A stretch of 62,500 nucleotides of DNA from Prorocentrum cordatum (Eukaryota; Sar; Dinophyceae; Prorocentrales; Prorocentraceae), in assembly GCA_963575745.1 (NCBI GenBank), contig CAUYUJ010012670.1, positions 1 to 62,500 on the forward strand, read 5' to 3'. The stretch's first letter is position 1. The number at the start of each line of letters is the position of its first letter. The notes under the pieces are model-generated. The model saw only the letters and a list, made by a program, of their open reading frames with translations, was not told where the DNA came from and did not search any database. Position numbers and translations under genes: made by a program. Shown piece after piece: positions 32,776 through 43,251 of the stretch.

Positions 32776-34962
32776 TCAGATGTCCTGATCGTCTTGGAGG
32801 AAATCACGCCAGTCCGGCGGCTGCCAAGAATCGATGATGCGCCTGGAGCCACCGCCCGTGCTGCCGCCGATGTCCAGGTAGTCGCCATCGCCCCTGAACA
32901 GACGGCCGTGCCCCAACGCCAGAATCGCTTGGTTGCGGATTTGAAGCAGCGCTCCGCTCTCAAACATCTGCAACACGTCCAGCTGCCTGCGCGTGAAGTT
33001 CGGCTTTGGCTGGCCAGCCTGGGCAGACAGATGGAGGGAAAGCCGCTCCCCCTCGTTGTAGCGCGCGATGGCCTCGGCCTTCTGGTGGTGCAGCCGGCGC
33101 CGCTGTTGCCGCAGAGCTTCCTCGGGAACTGCTGCATCACGGCCCTCACTGTGATCAGCTTGCAACGCTTGCGTTAGCCAATCAACGTCGAAGCGCCCTG
33201 AGAAGGCCAGCACCTCCCAGATCTGTTTGGTACCGGCCACACGTTGCAAATGGCGATGCCACCGCTTACGCTTCTGGTCTTTCACAAACTTGGCGACGCT
33301 ACCCAGACCTGCACCCTTGGCCTGGCCACCTTTTCCCGCAGGCTGAGAAGCACCGTGAGAACCTTTCTTACCGCCTGGCCCTTTGTTAGGACCCTGCGGA
33401 ACCGCATGGCCCCCTTGTGGCGCAGACTTGCCTTTCGCTTTTCCCTTTTCGATATCCCGTTCCTGAAGCGCACGCTGCTGCCGCGACTGCTCGTACTGGT
33501 CGCGAGCTACTCTGACCAATTCCTGGCGCTCAGGCTCCGTGAGAACGTAGCGCATGTCGTCGATGTTCTTGCTCCGCAGAAAGTCATGTCGAAGCTTAAG
33601 GACAGAGAGAATGGCTCGGCCAGTCTCCTCCTGAGACGCAAAGGCCGTGTCATATTCCGAGCCAGGCTGAGGAGCGCCAGCTGGATTAGTGTCCGCTGGC
33701 TCCGTGGACTTCCTCTTTTTGAAAAGCAAGAGACTGAGATGATGGAGGACTTTCGGATCGTACTCCTCGTCGTACCTGTCGTCCCAAAGCTGCCTCAGCT
33801 CCCTGTGCAAGTCGTCCGCGCGATTCTGAACGACATCCTCGACGTAGTCGGGATCACCCGGTGAAGTCGGTGAAAGCGGAGGAGTAGAACTCGGCGACCG
33901 ATCCCAATGCACAGAAGACTCGCGGTCCGCCTGTACGCTGACGTCGGCGTCGGAGACGTTTTCGACGACAATCTTCCGCCTCTTGCTCTCCCCAGGCTGA
34001 ATAGCACCAGGGAGAGTGAGCACAACCGCCACCGCATCGTGTGCGTCGTTGCGCATGCCACGATCCGTAAAAGACGCGCCAACGGCAATGGAGCAGAAAC
34101 GGGCGACTGCTCCGCAGACCGCGACGTGGTCGCCTTTGAGGTCGGCCGGAGTGGCATGGACCTCCCATACCTTCTCGTCGTTCTGCTGGCGCTGGTAAGC
34201 CTCCCGCGCCTCCTGGAAAGTGAGGTTGTCGTCGCCGACTACAAGCAGAACGACTGCCTGGTTTAGATTCTCAAGAATCTTGGCCAGGCCGTCCAGGTGC
34301 AAGCGGAGATGGCGAACTGTCCGCTTTCGAGTCTGGATGGTCGGCGGTTTCTTGCCGCACACGATGTGCATGTTGGCGATCACCACGTGGAACTTGTCAT
34401 GGCCTGGTTTGTTCACCTCAAAATGTGAAATAACAGCATCAATCTCTCGGCCGCTAGGAGGCCTGTAAACTTTGCTGTCTTCGCACAGAGTCAGTTCCGC
34501 AGGCTGAGAAGCACCGCGGAACCCCCAGAGAGTCAAGTAGTTGTCGACCTCCGAGAAGCGAATGCCATCACCGAAAGGCTTACTGAGGATCTCTGTCACG
34601 TTGATCCCTGCTCGGCGAAAGCCTTCACGGAACGCACCGACCTCGCAGCCACAGACAATATCAGCATCAGCGGTCTCCACTATCGTGGCGCACAACCTTC
34701 CGAAGTTAGCGCAGTGAGTGGCCGCCTGCTTACCAGTCATCATGCCCTGCTCGAACCCGAAATTGAACGAGGCGACCGTGAAAGACGCAGGCTGCACAGC
34801 GCCAGAACCAGGCGTCTGTCCACCTTCCTCCGCAGGCTGAGAAGCACCGCGAGGCGGCGCAGGCTGAGAAGCACCGCGAGGCGGCGACACTTCGGACGAG
34901 CCTCGCGGAGCAGAGGCTGCGGATGAACGTTGGACATGGGGGTACGGCCAGGGGAACGCCAT
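32776..34962 (-). CDS. 728-aa EEP-fold (endonuclease/exonuclease/phosphatase-like) protein with GASQPA insertions
   Basis: The ATG at 34960-34962 is the first after an in-frame TGA; the stop is TGA at 32776. Residues 60-315 have the order and spacing of EEP-superfamily motifs: Asn67 in SFNFG, Glu107 in CEVG, Asn197-His199 in ANMH, Gly243-Asp-Asp-Asn246 in GDDNLT, and Asp306/His308/Asp309 in NDAHD, the position usually held by SDH. This predicts a metal-dependent phosphodiesterase or nuclease, as in AP endonucleases, LINE endonucleases and CCR4-type deadenylases; the substrate is unknown and no reverse transcriptase follows. The C-terminal half is a charged helical region (370-500), a Lys/Gly-rich linker (505-555) and a helical domain (560-690). 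GASQPA-like peptides recur at residues 30-35, 39-44, 54-59, 150-155, 319-324, 429-434 and 537-542, and the fourth lies inside the EEP domain. Confidence 0.78.
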   Translation of the reverse strand: MAFPWPYPHVQRSSAASAPRGSSEVSPPRGASQPAPPRGASQPAEEGGQTPGSGAVQPASFTVASFNFGFEQGMMTGKQAATHCANFGRLCATIVETADADIVCGCEVGAFREGFRRAGINVTEILSKPFGDGIRFSEVDNYLTLWGFRGASQPAELTLCEDSKVYRPPSGREIDAVISHFEVNKPGHDKFHVVIANMHIVCGKKPPTIQTRKRTVRHLRLHLDGLAKILENLNQAVVLLVVGDDNLTFQEAREAYQRQQNDEKVWEVHATPADLKGDHVAVCGAVARFCSIAVGASFTDRGMRNDAHDAVAVVLTLPGAIQPGESKRRKIVVENVSDADVSVQADRESSVHWDRSPSSTPPLSPTSPGDPDYVEDVVQNRADDLHRELRQLWDDRYDEEYDPKVLHHLSLLLFKKRKSTEPADTNPAGAPQPGSEYDTAFASQEETGRAILSVLKLRHDFLRSKNIDDMRYVLTEPERQELVRVARDQYEQSRQQRALQERDIEKGKAKGKSAPQGGHAVPQGPNKGPGGKKGSHGASQPAGKGGQAKGAGLGSVAKFVKDQKRKRWHRHLQRVAGTKQIWEVLAFSGRFDVDWLTQALQADHSEGRDAAVPEEALRQQRRRLHHQKAEAIARYNEGERLSLHLSAQAGQPKPNFTRRQLDVLQMFESGALLQIRNQAILALGHGRLFRGDGDYLDIGGSTGGGSRRIIDSWQPPDWRDFLQDDQDI
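33338..33357 (-). repeat. GASQPA short element, coding copy
   Basis: Plus strand GCAGGCTGAGAAGCACCG; minus-strand frame reads GASQPA in the Lys/Gly-rich linker of the 728-aa protein. Other clear copies (plus-strand start): 29823, 30111, 30168, 31283, 31930, 32585, 32658, 32735, 34499, 34831 and 34858, with diverged copies near 29749, 30675-30785, 32515, 33663, 33992 and 34786, and a lone partial copy at 51432. Confidence 0.85.
34831..34878 (-). repeat. GASQPA short element, tandem coding pair
   Basis: Two copies 27 bp apart (34831 and 34858), giving two PPRGASQPA nonapeptides near the N-terminus of the 728-aa protein. Confidence 0.85.
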
Positions 34963-35094
34963 TGCAATCAAAACTCAGTGGTCTGCAGTGAATGAATGCA
35001 GTGGCACGATTGAATGCAGAGGACTGCAGTGTCACTAGCAAGTCCTGAACCAAACACAGCTGTGGCGGAAGGAGTATGAAGCGTCTGGCTATTC

Positions 35095-35440
35095 AAAATG
35101 TGGCCCGGGAATGGAGTTCTGGGAACTCGAAGACCAGGAAGTGGACTAGAGTTGGCTCCGGGCATCCAAAATGTGGCCCGGGAATGGAGTTCTGGGAAAT
35201 GGAAGAGCACGAAGTGGCTTACAGTTGGCTCCGGGCATCCAAAATGTGGCCCGGGAATGGAGTTCTGGGAAATGGAAGAGCACGAAGTGGCCTACAGTTG
35301 GATCCGGCCCCCCAGAATGTGGCCCGGGAATGGAGTTCTGGGAAATAGAAGAGCACGAAGTGGCCTACAGTTGCATCCGGCCCCCCAGAATGTGGCCTGG
35401 GAATGGAGTTCTGGGAAGGCGAAGAGCACGAAGTGTGTGA
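35095..35440 (+). repeat. 73-bp tandem repeat, five copies
   Basis: ATGTGGCCCGGGAATGGAGT recurs at 35098, 35171, 35244, 35317 and (one change) 35390, exactly 73 bp apart, followed by TCTGGGAA-GAAGAGCACGAAGTGG. It lies about 130 bp from the start of the 728-aa gene, on its 5' side. Because 73 is not a multiple of three, all frames read similar peptides; no gene is inferred. Confidence 0.93.
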
Positions 35441-35660
35441 CTGTTGGTGAAAAACGAGCCCGGCTCACTGCCGCCCGGCAACTCCCAACACCTGCCCGGA
35501 CCCCCCTGTGGAGTGATCTGCTGCTCTCTTTTGATCCCACTAGAAACCTATCAGTCTTCGCTGTTAGGTAAAAAGGTGGGGCGCCCACGGCCGTTGTGTG
35601 CTGCACCCCTACGGCGGCCAGTGCCGACGCTGACCCAGTGCATCTCCCCGCCCACCTCTG
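35441..35660. other. Unique DNA, no gene seen
   Basis: About 220 bp without recognisable features. Confidence 0.4.
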
Positions 35661-35749
35661 TCCCCCCCTACCCGACCCCCTGGTCCCGAGCGCGCGGCGG
35701 TGGGGCGAGGCGAAGGAGGCTAGCGGGTGAAAGGTGGGGGGAGAGGGGC

Positions 35750-36010
35750 TCACAGGCAGAGCAGGCGAGGGAGGGGAAGGTAAGTTGGGGCTGGAGGTGC
35801 TTTAAAGGCGGAAGTAGAGCATGTGCCCGATGAGGACGGGGCTGCAGGACGTCGAGGCAGCGGATGTGCAGGTAGTCCAGGAAGCCACGTCCGTGGATGC
35901 GGAGGCGGAAGTTGCCCGTGCCCACGGAGTTTTCGAGGAAGGAGAATGCGAGGTAGACGCGATAGACGAGGCTCCAATTTTGGATGTAGACGCATGCTGG
36001 AACTGAGGGC
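35750..36010 (-). pseudogene. Island of the long relic: aromatic beta-like segment
   Basis: Reads VPACVYIQNWSLVYRVYLAF, then SFLENSVGTGNFRLRIHGRG and FLDYLHIRCLDVLQPR. Alternating hydrophobic residues suggest beta structure. It is part of a 226-codon open frame (35668-36348) whose remainder is Ala/Pro-rich and may be untranslated. Confidence 0.3.
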
Positions 36011-36440
36011 GGGTAGGTGGAGAGGCTGCTGGCGCCGCGTCGCGGGGTAGCAGGTGCTACTGCTGCCGCGGCGGCAGCGAGTGCGTAGTAGAGATGTGGA
36101 GCAATGGTGAGAGTCGTGGAAAAACAGCCAGGTAGTTGTCGCGCCGACGGCGAGGCAGAACTGGAGGGGGCATGGGAGGGTTGCGCCCCGCAGCGGGCGG
36201 CTGCTGCCGCAGAGGTTGGCGCTGGGAGAAGTTGGAATTGGCGCTGGTGCCCCTTGCGGCGAGGGTGGCCCGCGCCCAGCGGCCCTGCTCTCAGCACAGA
36301 GCAGGAGGTCGTAAGTTGCCAGGCCGTGGGCTGAGGTCGCTGCCGCATGAGCGGCTGTTCTCGGCGCCCGGTCTCAGCGGATCATTGGAGGGGAAGCCGA
36401 GAAGTGGAGACGACGTTGCGTGCGACGCCGGATTGCTAAG

Positions 36441-36780
36441 TCACTGGCGACGGTCGTGGGTGCCCTCGCTAGATCCTGCATCTGCCGCAGGGCTGGGCAC
36501 TGTCGGGGGGCCCCGGCGGCCCGCGGCCCTCTCGCGGAAGATGGCGCGGCGCGCGATGTCCAGCGCGACGCGGCGGCGCTCGTCGAGGTCTTCGGCGCCC
36601 TCTTTCACGCGCGGGCTGACGATCGCGTCGGCGATGCTGAAGATGTACGCGCTGTAGTCGATCATGCCGTTGGGGTCGATGCCATCTGTCTCGAGCAACG
36701 GTAGCTGTGGCTCCTCGCCGTAACCGCGCGCCTGGCGGGTAGCGCCCTTGTCCGGGGCGCGTTCTCCCTGGGTCCAGCAG
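36441..36780 (-). pseudogene. Island of the long relic
   Basis: Reads LLETDGIDPNGMIDYSAYIF and SIADAIVSPRVKEGAEDLDE, then a basic helix (RRRVALDIARRAIFRERAAG). The frame shifts near 36780 into LNGKKSDCTRIAWIDPRPNP, which is preceded by in-frame TAG at 36860 and 37022. Confidence 0.4.
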
Positions 36781-37592
36781 CCGCTGGGCCCCATGCCCTC
36801 GGATTGGGCCGTGGGTCGATCCACGCGATGCGGGTGCAGTCGCTCTTCTTGCCGTTGAGCTAGATGTATACGCGGCGCCTGTCCTCCGGCGCCCAGACCT
36901 GGCGAGCTGCGCGGACCTGCTTGGCGTCGCCGTCGGGGTGGTCCAGCGCTGTCCTGAAGGATAAAGTGACGGAGAAGTAGTCCTCTGATGTTGCCCCTGG
37001 CGGCGAGTCCTCGGCGTTGCACTACTGGTCGCTGCCGCCAGTGCTACTGGTCGCCACGCCGCCGAGGTGCGAAGGACCAGCGTCCGCAGGTTGGGTCGAC
37101 GTCTCGGCCTGGATGCTGGCACGCGTGGGCGGCGCCTCCTTCGGCTGCAGCGGTGGCATCCGCATCGCTGGAGAGGTCGGCGATGCTGTATGTGCGCCAT
37201 ATGCAGCGGTGCTTCTTGGCGACTTGCGGCGCGGTGACGCAGTGCCGTCGCTGTCATCGCGGGAATGTTGGGAGGCGCCTTGTACCTCGGCTGCAACGCT
37301 GGGCCTGTGATGGTAGTCTCCTTGTCAATAAGCTCATTGCATTCAGCGTCGGTCTTGCGGGCGCTTCCCGCGAGGTCTGGATGAATGGCGCCCCAGGTGC
37401 TCATGCGCCTCTGCCACGTGCCTTCGGAAAGCGCGGACCGTCGGCAGTGAAGACCTCGTTGGCGCGTGGCGAGACCCTGTCGAAAATGTCAATCCACGCA
37501 TCGCTGCCCTGAAAGATGATGTCCGAATTAATGCATCTGTTACACTTTCCATTCACGGGGCTTCCAGGCATCCACCATCTCGAAACGCAGTC

Positions 37593-37991
37593 TCAAAATA
37601 GCGCGACCGGGTCGGCGGCGGCCGGCGCAGGCGAGTCGTTGCCGGAGCCTGCGGTGCGCAGCATGTCGGCTGCCTCTTGCACGTCCCATAGCCAATCCTG
37701 TTCCTTGCCCATGTTGGCGAAGCCCGCGAGAGCGTTCTTCGCGATGTCCTCGACGACCTGCGCTACATCGAGCAGCCCTCGTCCGTACCTCATGCCAGAA
37801 ACGAATGATTGTGGATCGCGGTTCCTGATCTGGTAGATGGTGAAAACGGCGCTCTCGCGGAAATCGCCGTCGTTGTTGCACTTATTGATGTATCGTTGCT
37901 TGTGGATTTCCCATGGCGGCGTCAAGTCAATCACCTCGTTGGCGTTCGCAGGCGCGGGGCCCCGGCGGCCGCGGTGGTTCGGGCTTTCCAC
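37593..37991 (-). pseudogene. Island of the long relic, helical domain
   Basis: One of the cleanest islands: NANEVIDLTPPWEIHKQRYI, NKCNNDGDFRESAVFTIYQI, RNRDPQSFVSGMRYGRGLLD, VAQVVEDIAKNALAGFANMG, then a TAG-free run to ADPVALF and a stop. The upstream frame (DDKDIFRFASEAADDVVFSK) joins it by a shift near 37935. Confidence 0.45.
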
Positions 37992-38487
37992 CTTCGCCCT
38001 TGAAGGGCAGCACCTTGCTGAAGACTACGTCGTCCGCGGCCTCGCTCGCGAAGCGGAAGATATCCTTGTCGTCGCTGGTCAGATGCCTCTTCGCGGGCGC
38101 TCGTAGCCCCCCAGCCTTCGGCCTTCGGACGTGCCAATTGCGTGTCTAGCGTCTGCGGATTGCGGTAGCATGCCCGCGCTGATAGGCCCTCCATGGGCAC
38201 GGTAGCGCGACGGCATGCCCCGGCAGCAGCGGGACCGCCATGCCCGCGGTAGGCGACTCCGTCTTCTGCGAAGAGGGCTCGTAGATCAGCGGCGCGGCGC
38301 CGGCGCGCGGATAACACGTCGGTGCGAGGTCGATATGTTCCTGGGGCGCGATAGAGGCGCTGCCCATCTAGGCGCCGTCGCGGGCGCAGCCCTTATAACA
38401 GGTGCTACGGCCGCGCTCCCAGATAGCTGGCAGTGAGGAAAGGCCTGCGAGCGAGCTCCATTCCGCGGGCTGAGTAAAGGCGGGTGC

Positions 38488-39891
38488 CTAGCGATCGTTC
38501 GGGTCGGTTGCCTTCCAGATTGGGCGCGCACTCTGAAATCTAGGCAGTTGTGCAAGGCCCTCTGGGTTGAGCCGTTCTTCGCACATCTTGCGCAGGTTGA
38601 GCTCGCGCGACGCGCGGAGCTCCTTGAGCATATTGCCCACTTCGACCTTGCGCTCCTCGTCGATGGTGTCGTAATCGGTCATCTTGATCCCTGCGAAGCC
38701 CCCCATGATCCTGACCTGGGCGGGCGGCTGCCACTGCTCGGTGTTATTCGTCGGTCTTGCCACTGGCGTAGCTCCTCTGTCCTCTAGAAGGCATGAGCTC
38801 CATGCGTCTGGAGCGCGTCGTTGCACCGGTCGCGATGACGTCGCCGACGTCGTCTGTTGCGTCGGCGGCAGCTGCGTCTTCGCATGTCGGAACAGGCCCT
38901 GCGCGACGCATTTACCGGAGCTGCGCTAGCCATGCGGGTTGGTTGCAGATGCCCAGGCTGCTGATCTCATCGCGACTGCAGCGGGCCAGGGGCACTGGGG
39001 CCCCCGCCGGATCCCCCGGGGGCGCACGCAGGGCCCATGGTCCGCGGCGACGCGGTGGATGTCCTTGTGGACGATGCAGACGTCGGTGGTTGGATGCATT
39101 GCTTTGGCGCCAATGGTCTCGACGACGCCCCTCGACTACACGCGCATCGCCCCTGCTTCCGAAACCGCGAGAAGGTTGAAGTCTAGGGCCGCGCCCAAAG
39201 GGGCGACGCCCTCCGTCGCGCTGGGCGCGGTCGCCGCGGATGGTCTTGTGCCCCTCTGCCTCGAAAGTTCGGAAGATGGTGGCCTTTTTTTCACGCAGGC
39301 GCCGTTGAGTCGCCCGAGGTCGGCCCACTCCATGTGGTTGTGGTCCTGGAAAAGGCGAGACGGCACAAGCACATTGGGTCCTGCTCTGCTGGCCGCCTCG
39401 CCATCCCCCACGGCAGCGCCATCAAGGGCTCGGTCTTGCCGCGCCGCCTGCATCCGCCCTGCCACCTCTCCGCGTCGTAGGTGCCATTGTACCTGATGAC
39501 GTTCTGGCGCTGGGGGGCGTTCTGCGGCTGCCTGGGCCAGCGCCGGCCCACGCGTTGGCAGTCCCCTCAGCGTCTCCACCATGCGTTCGTGGACCCTGGC
39601 TTGCAATCCTGGGTCCGATGCTAGCAAGCACGCTCGAGTCGCGCAGTGGCCTGTAGGCATTTGCCGCAATTGTCGACTGTCTCGGATGCCAGGTAGGCCA
39701 GGCCCTAGTAGCCCGCGTTGCACGCGCACTCGGGGGCGAGCTGGTCGGGCGCTTCTAGGAACTGCAAGTCCTCTTGGACTATTCCCCGGCATGCCACGGC
39801 GATTTCGACCTCCAGCCTTCGGCCCTAGCTGGGGACGTAGGCGGGGGCGCAGTGGCGGTCGTCGCAACTGCGCTAGCACCCAGCGGCGCAT
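38488..39891 (-). pseudogene. Island of the long relic interrupted only by TAG
   Basis: A single frame from 39891 onward reads through GPNVLVPSRLFQDHNHMEWA, a TAG at 39136, VVETIGAKAMHPTTDVCIVH, a TAG at 38926, and TEQWQPPAQVRIMGGFAGIK, MTDYDTIDEERKVEVGNMLK and ELRASRELNLRKMCEERLNP before the TAG at 38488. The frame then continues with TAGs at 38368 and 38146 to about 37935. No TAA or TGA occurs in this roughly 650-codon stretch. Confidence 0.45.
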
Positions 39892-41387
39892 GTCCTCAGC
39901 AGTGGCAGGCTCGGGTGCCAGTGTCGACCCGGTGCGCGATCAGGTCGCAGTGCGACGCTGATCCGCTTGATGGCCCCGACGCCTTCTGCGTCGAAAGCGC
40001 CAGCATCCTTGCGCGACGCGTGGACCGCGATGCCGACGTTGTCGGTCATCGCGAACTTAGCTGCACTGGCCCGGGCATTTCTCGCTATCCAGCTCGCGAT
40101 GCTGTGCGTCGCCGGCGTAGACCCACTCGGGCCCGATGCCCATCGGCTTCTCCATGTTATGGTCGGGCGGCCTAGGGCGCGACGGCCGATAAATTCTGGC
40201 CAGAACTCACGCCGTTCGGGCGGCCGGTTTCTGCGAGGTCAATTGAGCCGAGTTTGCGTGGAGAGCACGGACCTCGGCTCGACGCTCCGGCATGGCGGGA
40301 AGAGAGGGGGGCGGACGCGACGATGTAGATGTTGTTTATGCTCGCTCTGTGGCAACGCTGGTCAACTACGCATCCGAGTTTTCTGGCTCCGCCCGTTCCA
40401 GCTCCGTCAAACGCAGTCCGCGCTCCACCCCGACATTATTATTGTCCGAATTCTATGCGTCTGGGCCCCACGGCTCGGGATAACGCCTATCGCGCACGCC
40501 CTAGCCGTTCTTTCATCCTCGGCGCAATACGCCGGCAGTAAGCTTAGGAGGGGCGGATGGCGCGGTTAGAGATGCCGGCGTCGCGGGGGCGGCGGCAGCG
40601 GCCAGGGCGGCTGCCGGGCGTCCTTCGGGGGAACGGGCTCGGAAGTACTCGCTGCGAGTAGGGCGGTTGGTCCTCCCCCATGCCCCCGCGCAAACAGTCG
40701 GCGCAGGGTGGCCGGCACGGGCGTCGTGGGAGTCGTGGAGGTAAGGGTTGACGCGACGGAAGGCCGCCGCATGCACGGTCGCCGACAGCTGGCTCCGAAG
40801 CGGCCATCCGAGGCAGTTGGCGGTCGCGGTGCTGACGTGCATCTCCGCGCGCCGACGTCGGTGGCGGGCGTGGGAGGTGGCCCCGAGCTGGCGGGAGTCA
40901 GCCACGCGGCGCGCGGGGCTGTCCGCCTTGCCCTTCCTGAGCAGCTGCAGGTCAGAAGTGGGTTGGCACGTTCGAGGTCGCGCTCGTAAACGTCGGCGCG
41001 TTACATCGCGCGCCGGGGTCGCCCCTTCCGACTGCTGAAGGGCGGCCGCAGCATGTCCCGAGCCCGGCGGCGTGCTCTGGGGCGGTCGCTACAGCGCGGT
41101 AGCTGTTACTCCCCCATGTCCTGACGCTGGCAGCTGGCATGCGAATGGCGGATGGCACGGCCATCAGGGGGCGTCGCGGCAGCGGGGGCTGCGGCGGTGG
41201 ATGGTCACCGCATGCCCCATCGCCGGCAGCAGGCCTTGAAGCGGCCATCCACGGCGAGTTGTCGCGGCCAAGCGCTGGCTCACCCTACCCATGTCCCACG
41301 TCGGCAGTAGAACAAGGAGGGGGGTGAGAATCAGTAGAAGTTGGGCGCGGCGGTCTCGGCGGTGCGCCGCGTTCCCCGCCACGCGGG

Positions 41388-42251
41388 CTATGACGGTCTC
41401 CAGCTGGATGTCCTCCTCTGCCGGCGACCCGCCGCCCCCATTCTATCCAGTGCCCTCTGGCGTCGCTGATATCGAGCATGGTCGCTGCCAAGCACCCCTT
41501 GGTGACGGCGTGCTTGTTGCTCCGCGAGCTCCTGCAGGCTGGTCATGTCGTCGTTCTGATTTGCAGCCATCTCGCACACACGTTCCTTGCAGGCTCTACG
41601 TCCATGGAATAGCTCAAGTGCCTCCTGTTGTGCCTCCATGGGCGCCCGCTTTTTGCATCTGGACCTCCATGTGTTCCTGCGCGTTGGCCTCCTTGGCGAC
41701 GTTGTACATAGGTCTGGCCTCGATAGTGATGAGCTGTGCCCTGGCCCCCTCCTGCTGGGTCTTCATGGTCTGAGTATCCTCGAAGTTCTTGGCCCTCGAT
41801 TCCTTCTGTTGCGCCCCCACCTGCTTGTTGGCTTCGATGTGCCTCTGATGGTGGATATGTCCTTCTTGAGGCTGTCGAGCTCGCTTTGCGCTCGCTCTCC
41901 ATTATCTCACTTCTCTGGCGGTTGTCCTCGTTCGCCTTCTCGTACCTGGCTCGCGCCTTCTGTAGCTCCATGCTGAGGTTGTTGACGGCGTCTCCGTTCT
42001 TGTGGTTCTTGGTCTCGTCGATGGCTGCGTAGTGCTCAGCCACGCAGCCCCGCTGCCCCACTGCCTCCATGAGCTCTTGAGTCATTGCCTCTCCTCTCTG
42101 CTTCTCGTTGGGCATGCGCCGCCTTAAACTCTGCCATCAGCGCACCCTTCCTCCTGCTCGCCTCGATGTAGAAGTTGGCGCTGCTCTCCTTCTGCGCATT
42201 GGCGTGGCGGCCGATATGTTGCTTGAGGTGCAGCTCTTTTATTGTTCGCAC
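41388..42251 (-). pseudogene. Island of the long relic: coiled-coil region with frameshifts
   Basis: Successive frames read heptad-like charged helix: TIKELHLKQHIGRHANAQKE and RRKGALMAEFKAAHAQREAE (42036-42251); NNLSMELQKARARYEKANED (41880-42115); NFEDTQTMKTQQEGARAQLI and NVAKEANAQEHMEVQMQKAG (41614-41820); MAANQNDDMTSLQELAEQQA (41480-41570). Together they form a coiled coil of at least 230 residues broken by single-base shifts. Confidence 0.5.
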
Positions 42252-43251
42252 TCGTCCTCGGCAGCTGGGATATTTGTGTCTCTGCTTGCATTCAGGTCGA
42301 TGACGGTCCTGGGCAGCTGCTGCCGTCGATGGGCTAGTACGTCAATATGTGTGCGGCACTTGACGCCGGCATCCCTGCTAGCAGTGTCGCCCTCGTACTT
42401 GCTGTAGATGCTGCCCCCTTCACGCATGCAGCTCCTCACCTCCTGGTTGTAGTAGGCCTTGTCTTGCTCCTCCTTCTGTAGCATATCGCTGTGGATATCA
42501 TATCTCTCACGCGCTAAGTTGGAGGCCGAGCCTGGGGATGGTGCCCCTGCGTGCCCACTGCGTCGTCGCCCCTGACTGGGGATGGTACCTCTCTTGTTCC
42601 TGGCGTGCGGCCTCGGGTCCTCGTAACGGTCGTCGGCCTCCGAATCGCCTATGCCCCTGATGATGTCGTCCTTTACGTGGGTGTATCCGTCCAATTCGAA
42701 TTCATATCCGTGCTGTACGTGTCGAGGTTGATAATGTTGTCCCCCGTTTCCTTGAAGGTCCTGCTGTACTCGTCGGAATCCTTGATTGGGCCCTTCAGGG
42801 GGTAGCTGTTCGGGATCATGGCCTTGGTTCGGGCGATCATAGTGAGCGAGTCTCCTATGGGGAGCCGCGCACAATTCATCCTGAGGGCGGCGAGGGCGCA
42901 CGATCGTATCAAACGTAGCTCGTTGGCCCTCCATGTAGCGCAAACGTGAGGTGTTCGCGGTGGCTCTTCCCACAGCTCGTGTTTAACAGCGCCCCTCTTT
43001 CTCATGTGGATGACGTCGGTGATGGTGGTGTCAATGACGGCGTGGTGCTCTGTGGAGGTCTTCTCGTTGTCATCCCGGCGGTCCTCTTCTTCTCTAGTTT
43101 GGCAAGCCTGCTCTATTGTTTCGCGTTGCTGTTGCGGTCGTTCTTCCACTCCCCGTAGGGGTTGTCCTCCTTCCACCTGGCAAGTCCTGCACCAACGGAT
43201 GGCTTGGGTCGCGCTGGTGGTTTGGGTGATGGCTGTAATCATGGTTACCAC
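42252..43251 (-). pseudogene. Island of the long relic: charged N-terminal region
   Basis: Frame 1 (42673-43251) reads TTITDVIHMRKRGAVKHELW, LPIGDSLTMIARTKAMIPNS, YPLKGPIKDSDEYSRTFKET and DNIINLDTYSTDMNSNW. It continues after a shift as YEFELDGYTHVKDDIIRGIG, ARERYDIHSDMLQKEEQDKA and YYNQEVRSCMREGGSIYSKY (42239-42720). The overlap of the two frames around NSNW / YEFELDGY marks the shift. Confidence 0.5.

Noticed and set aside
32329-33864. Plus-strand frames opposite the 728-aa ORF
   Set aside because: Shadow of the EEP-coding strand; motifs and the GASQPA pattern are on the minus strand.
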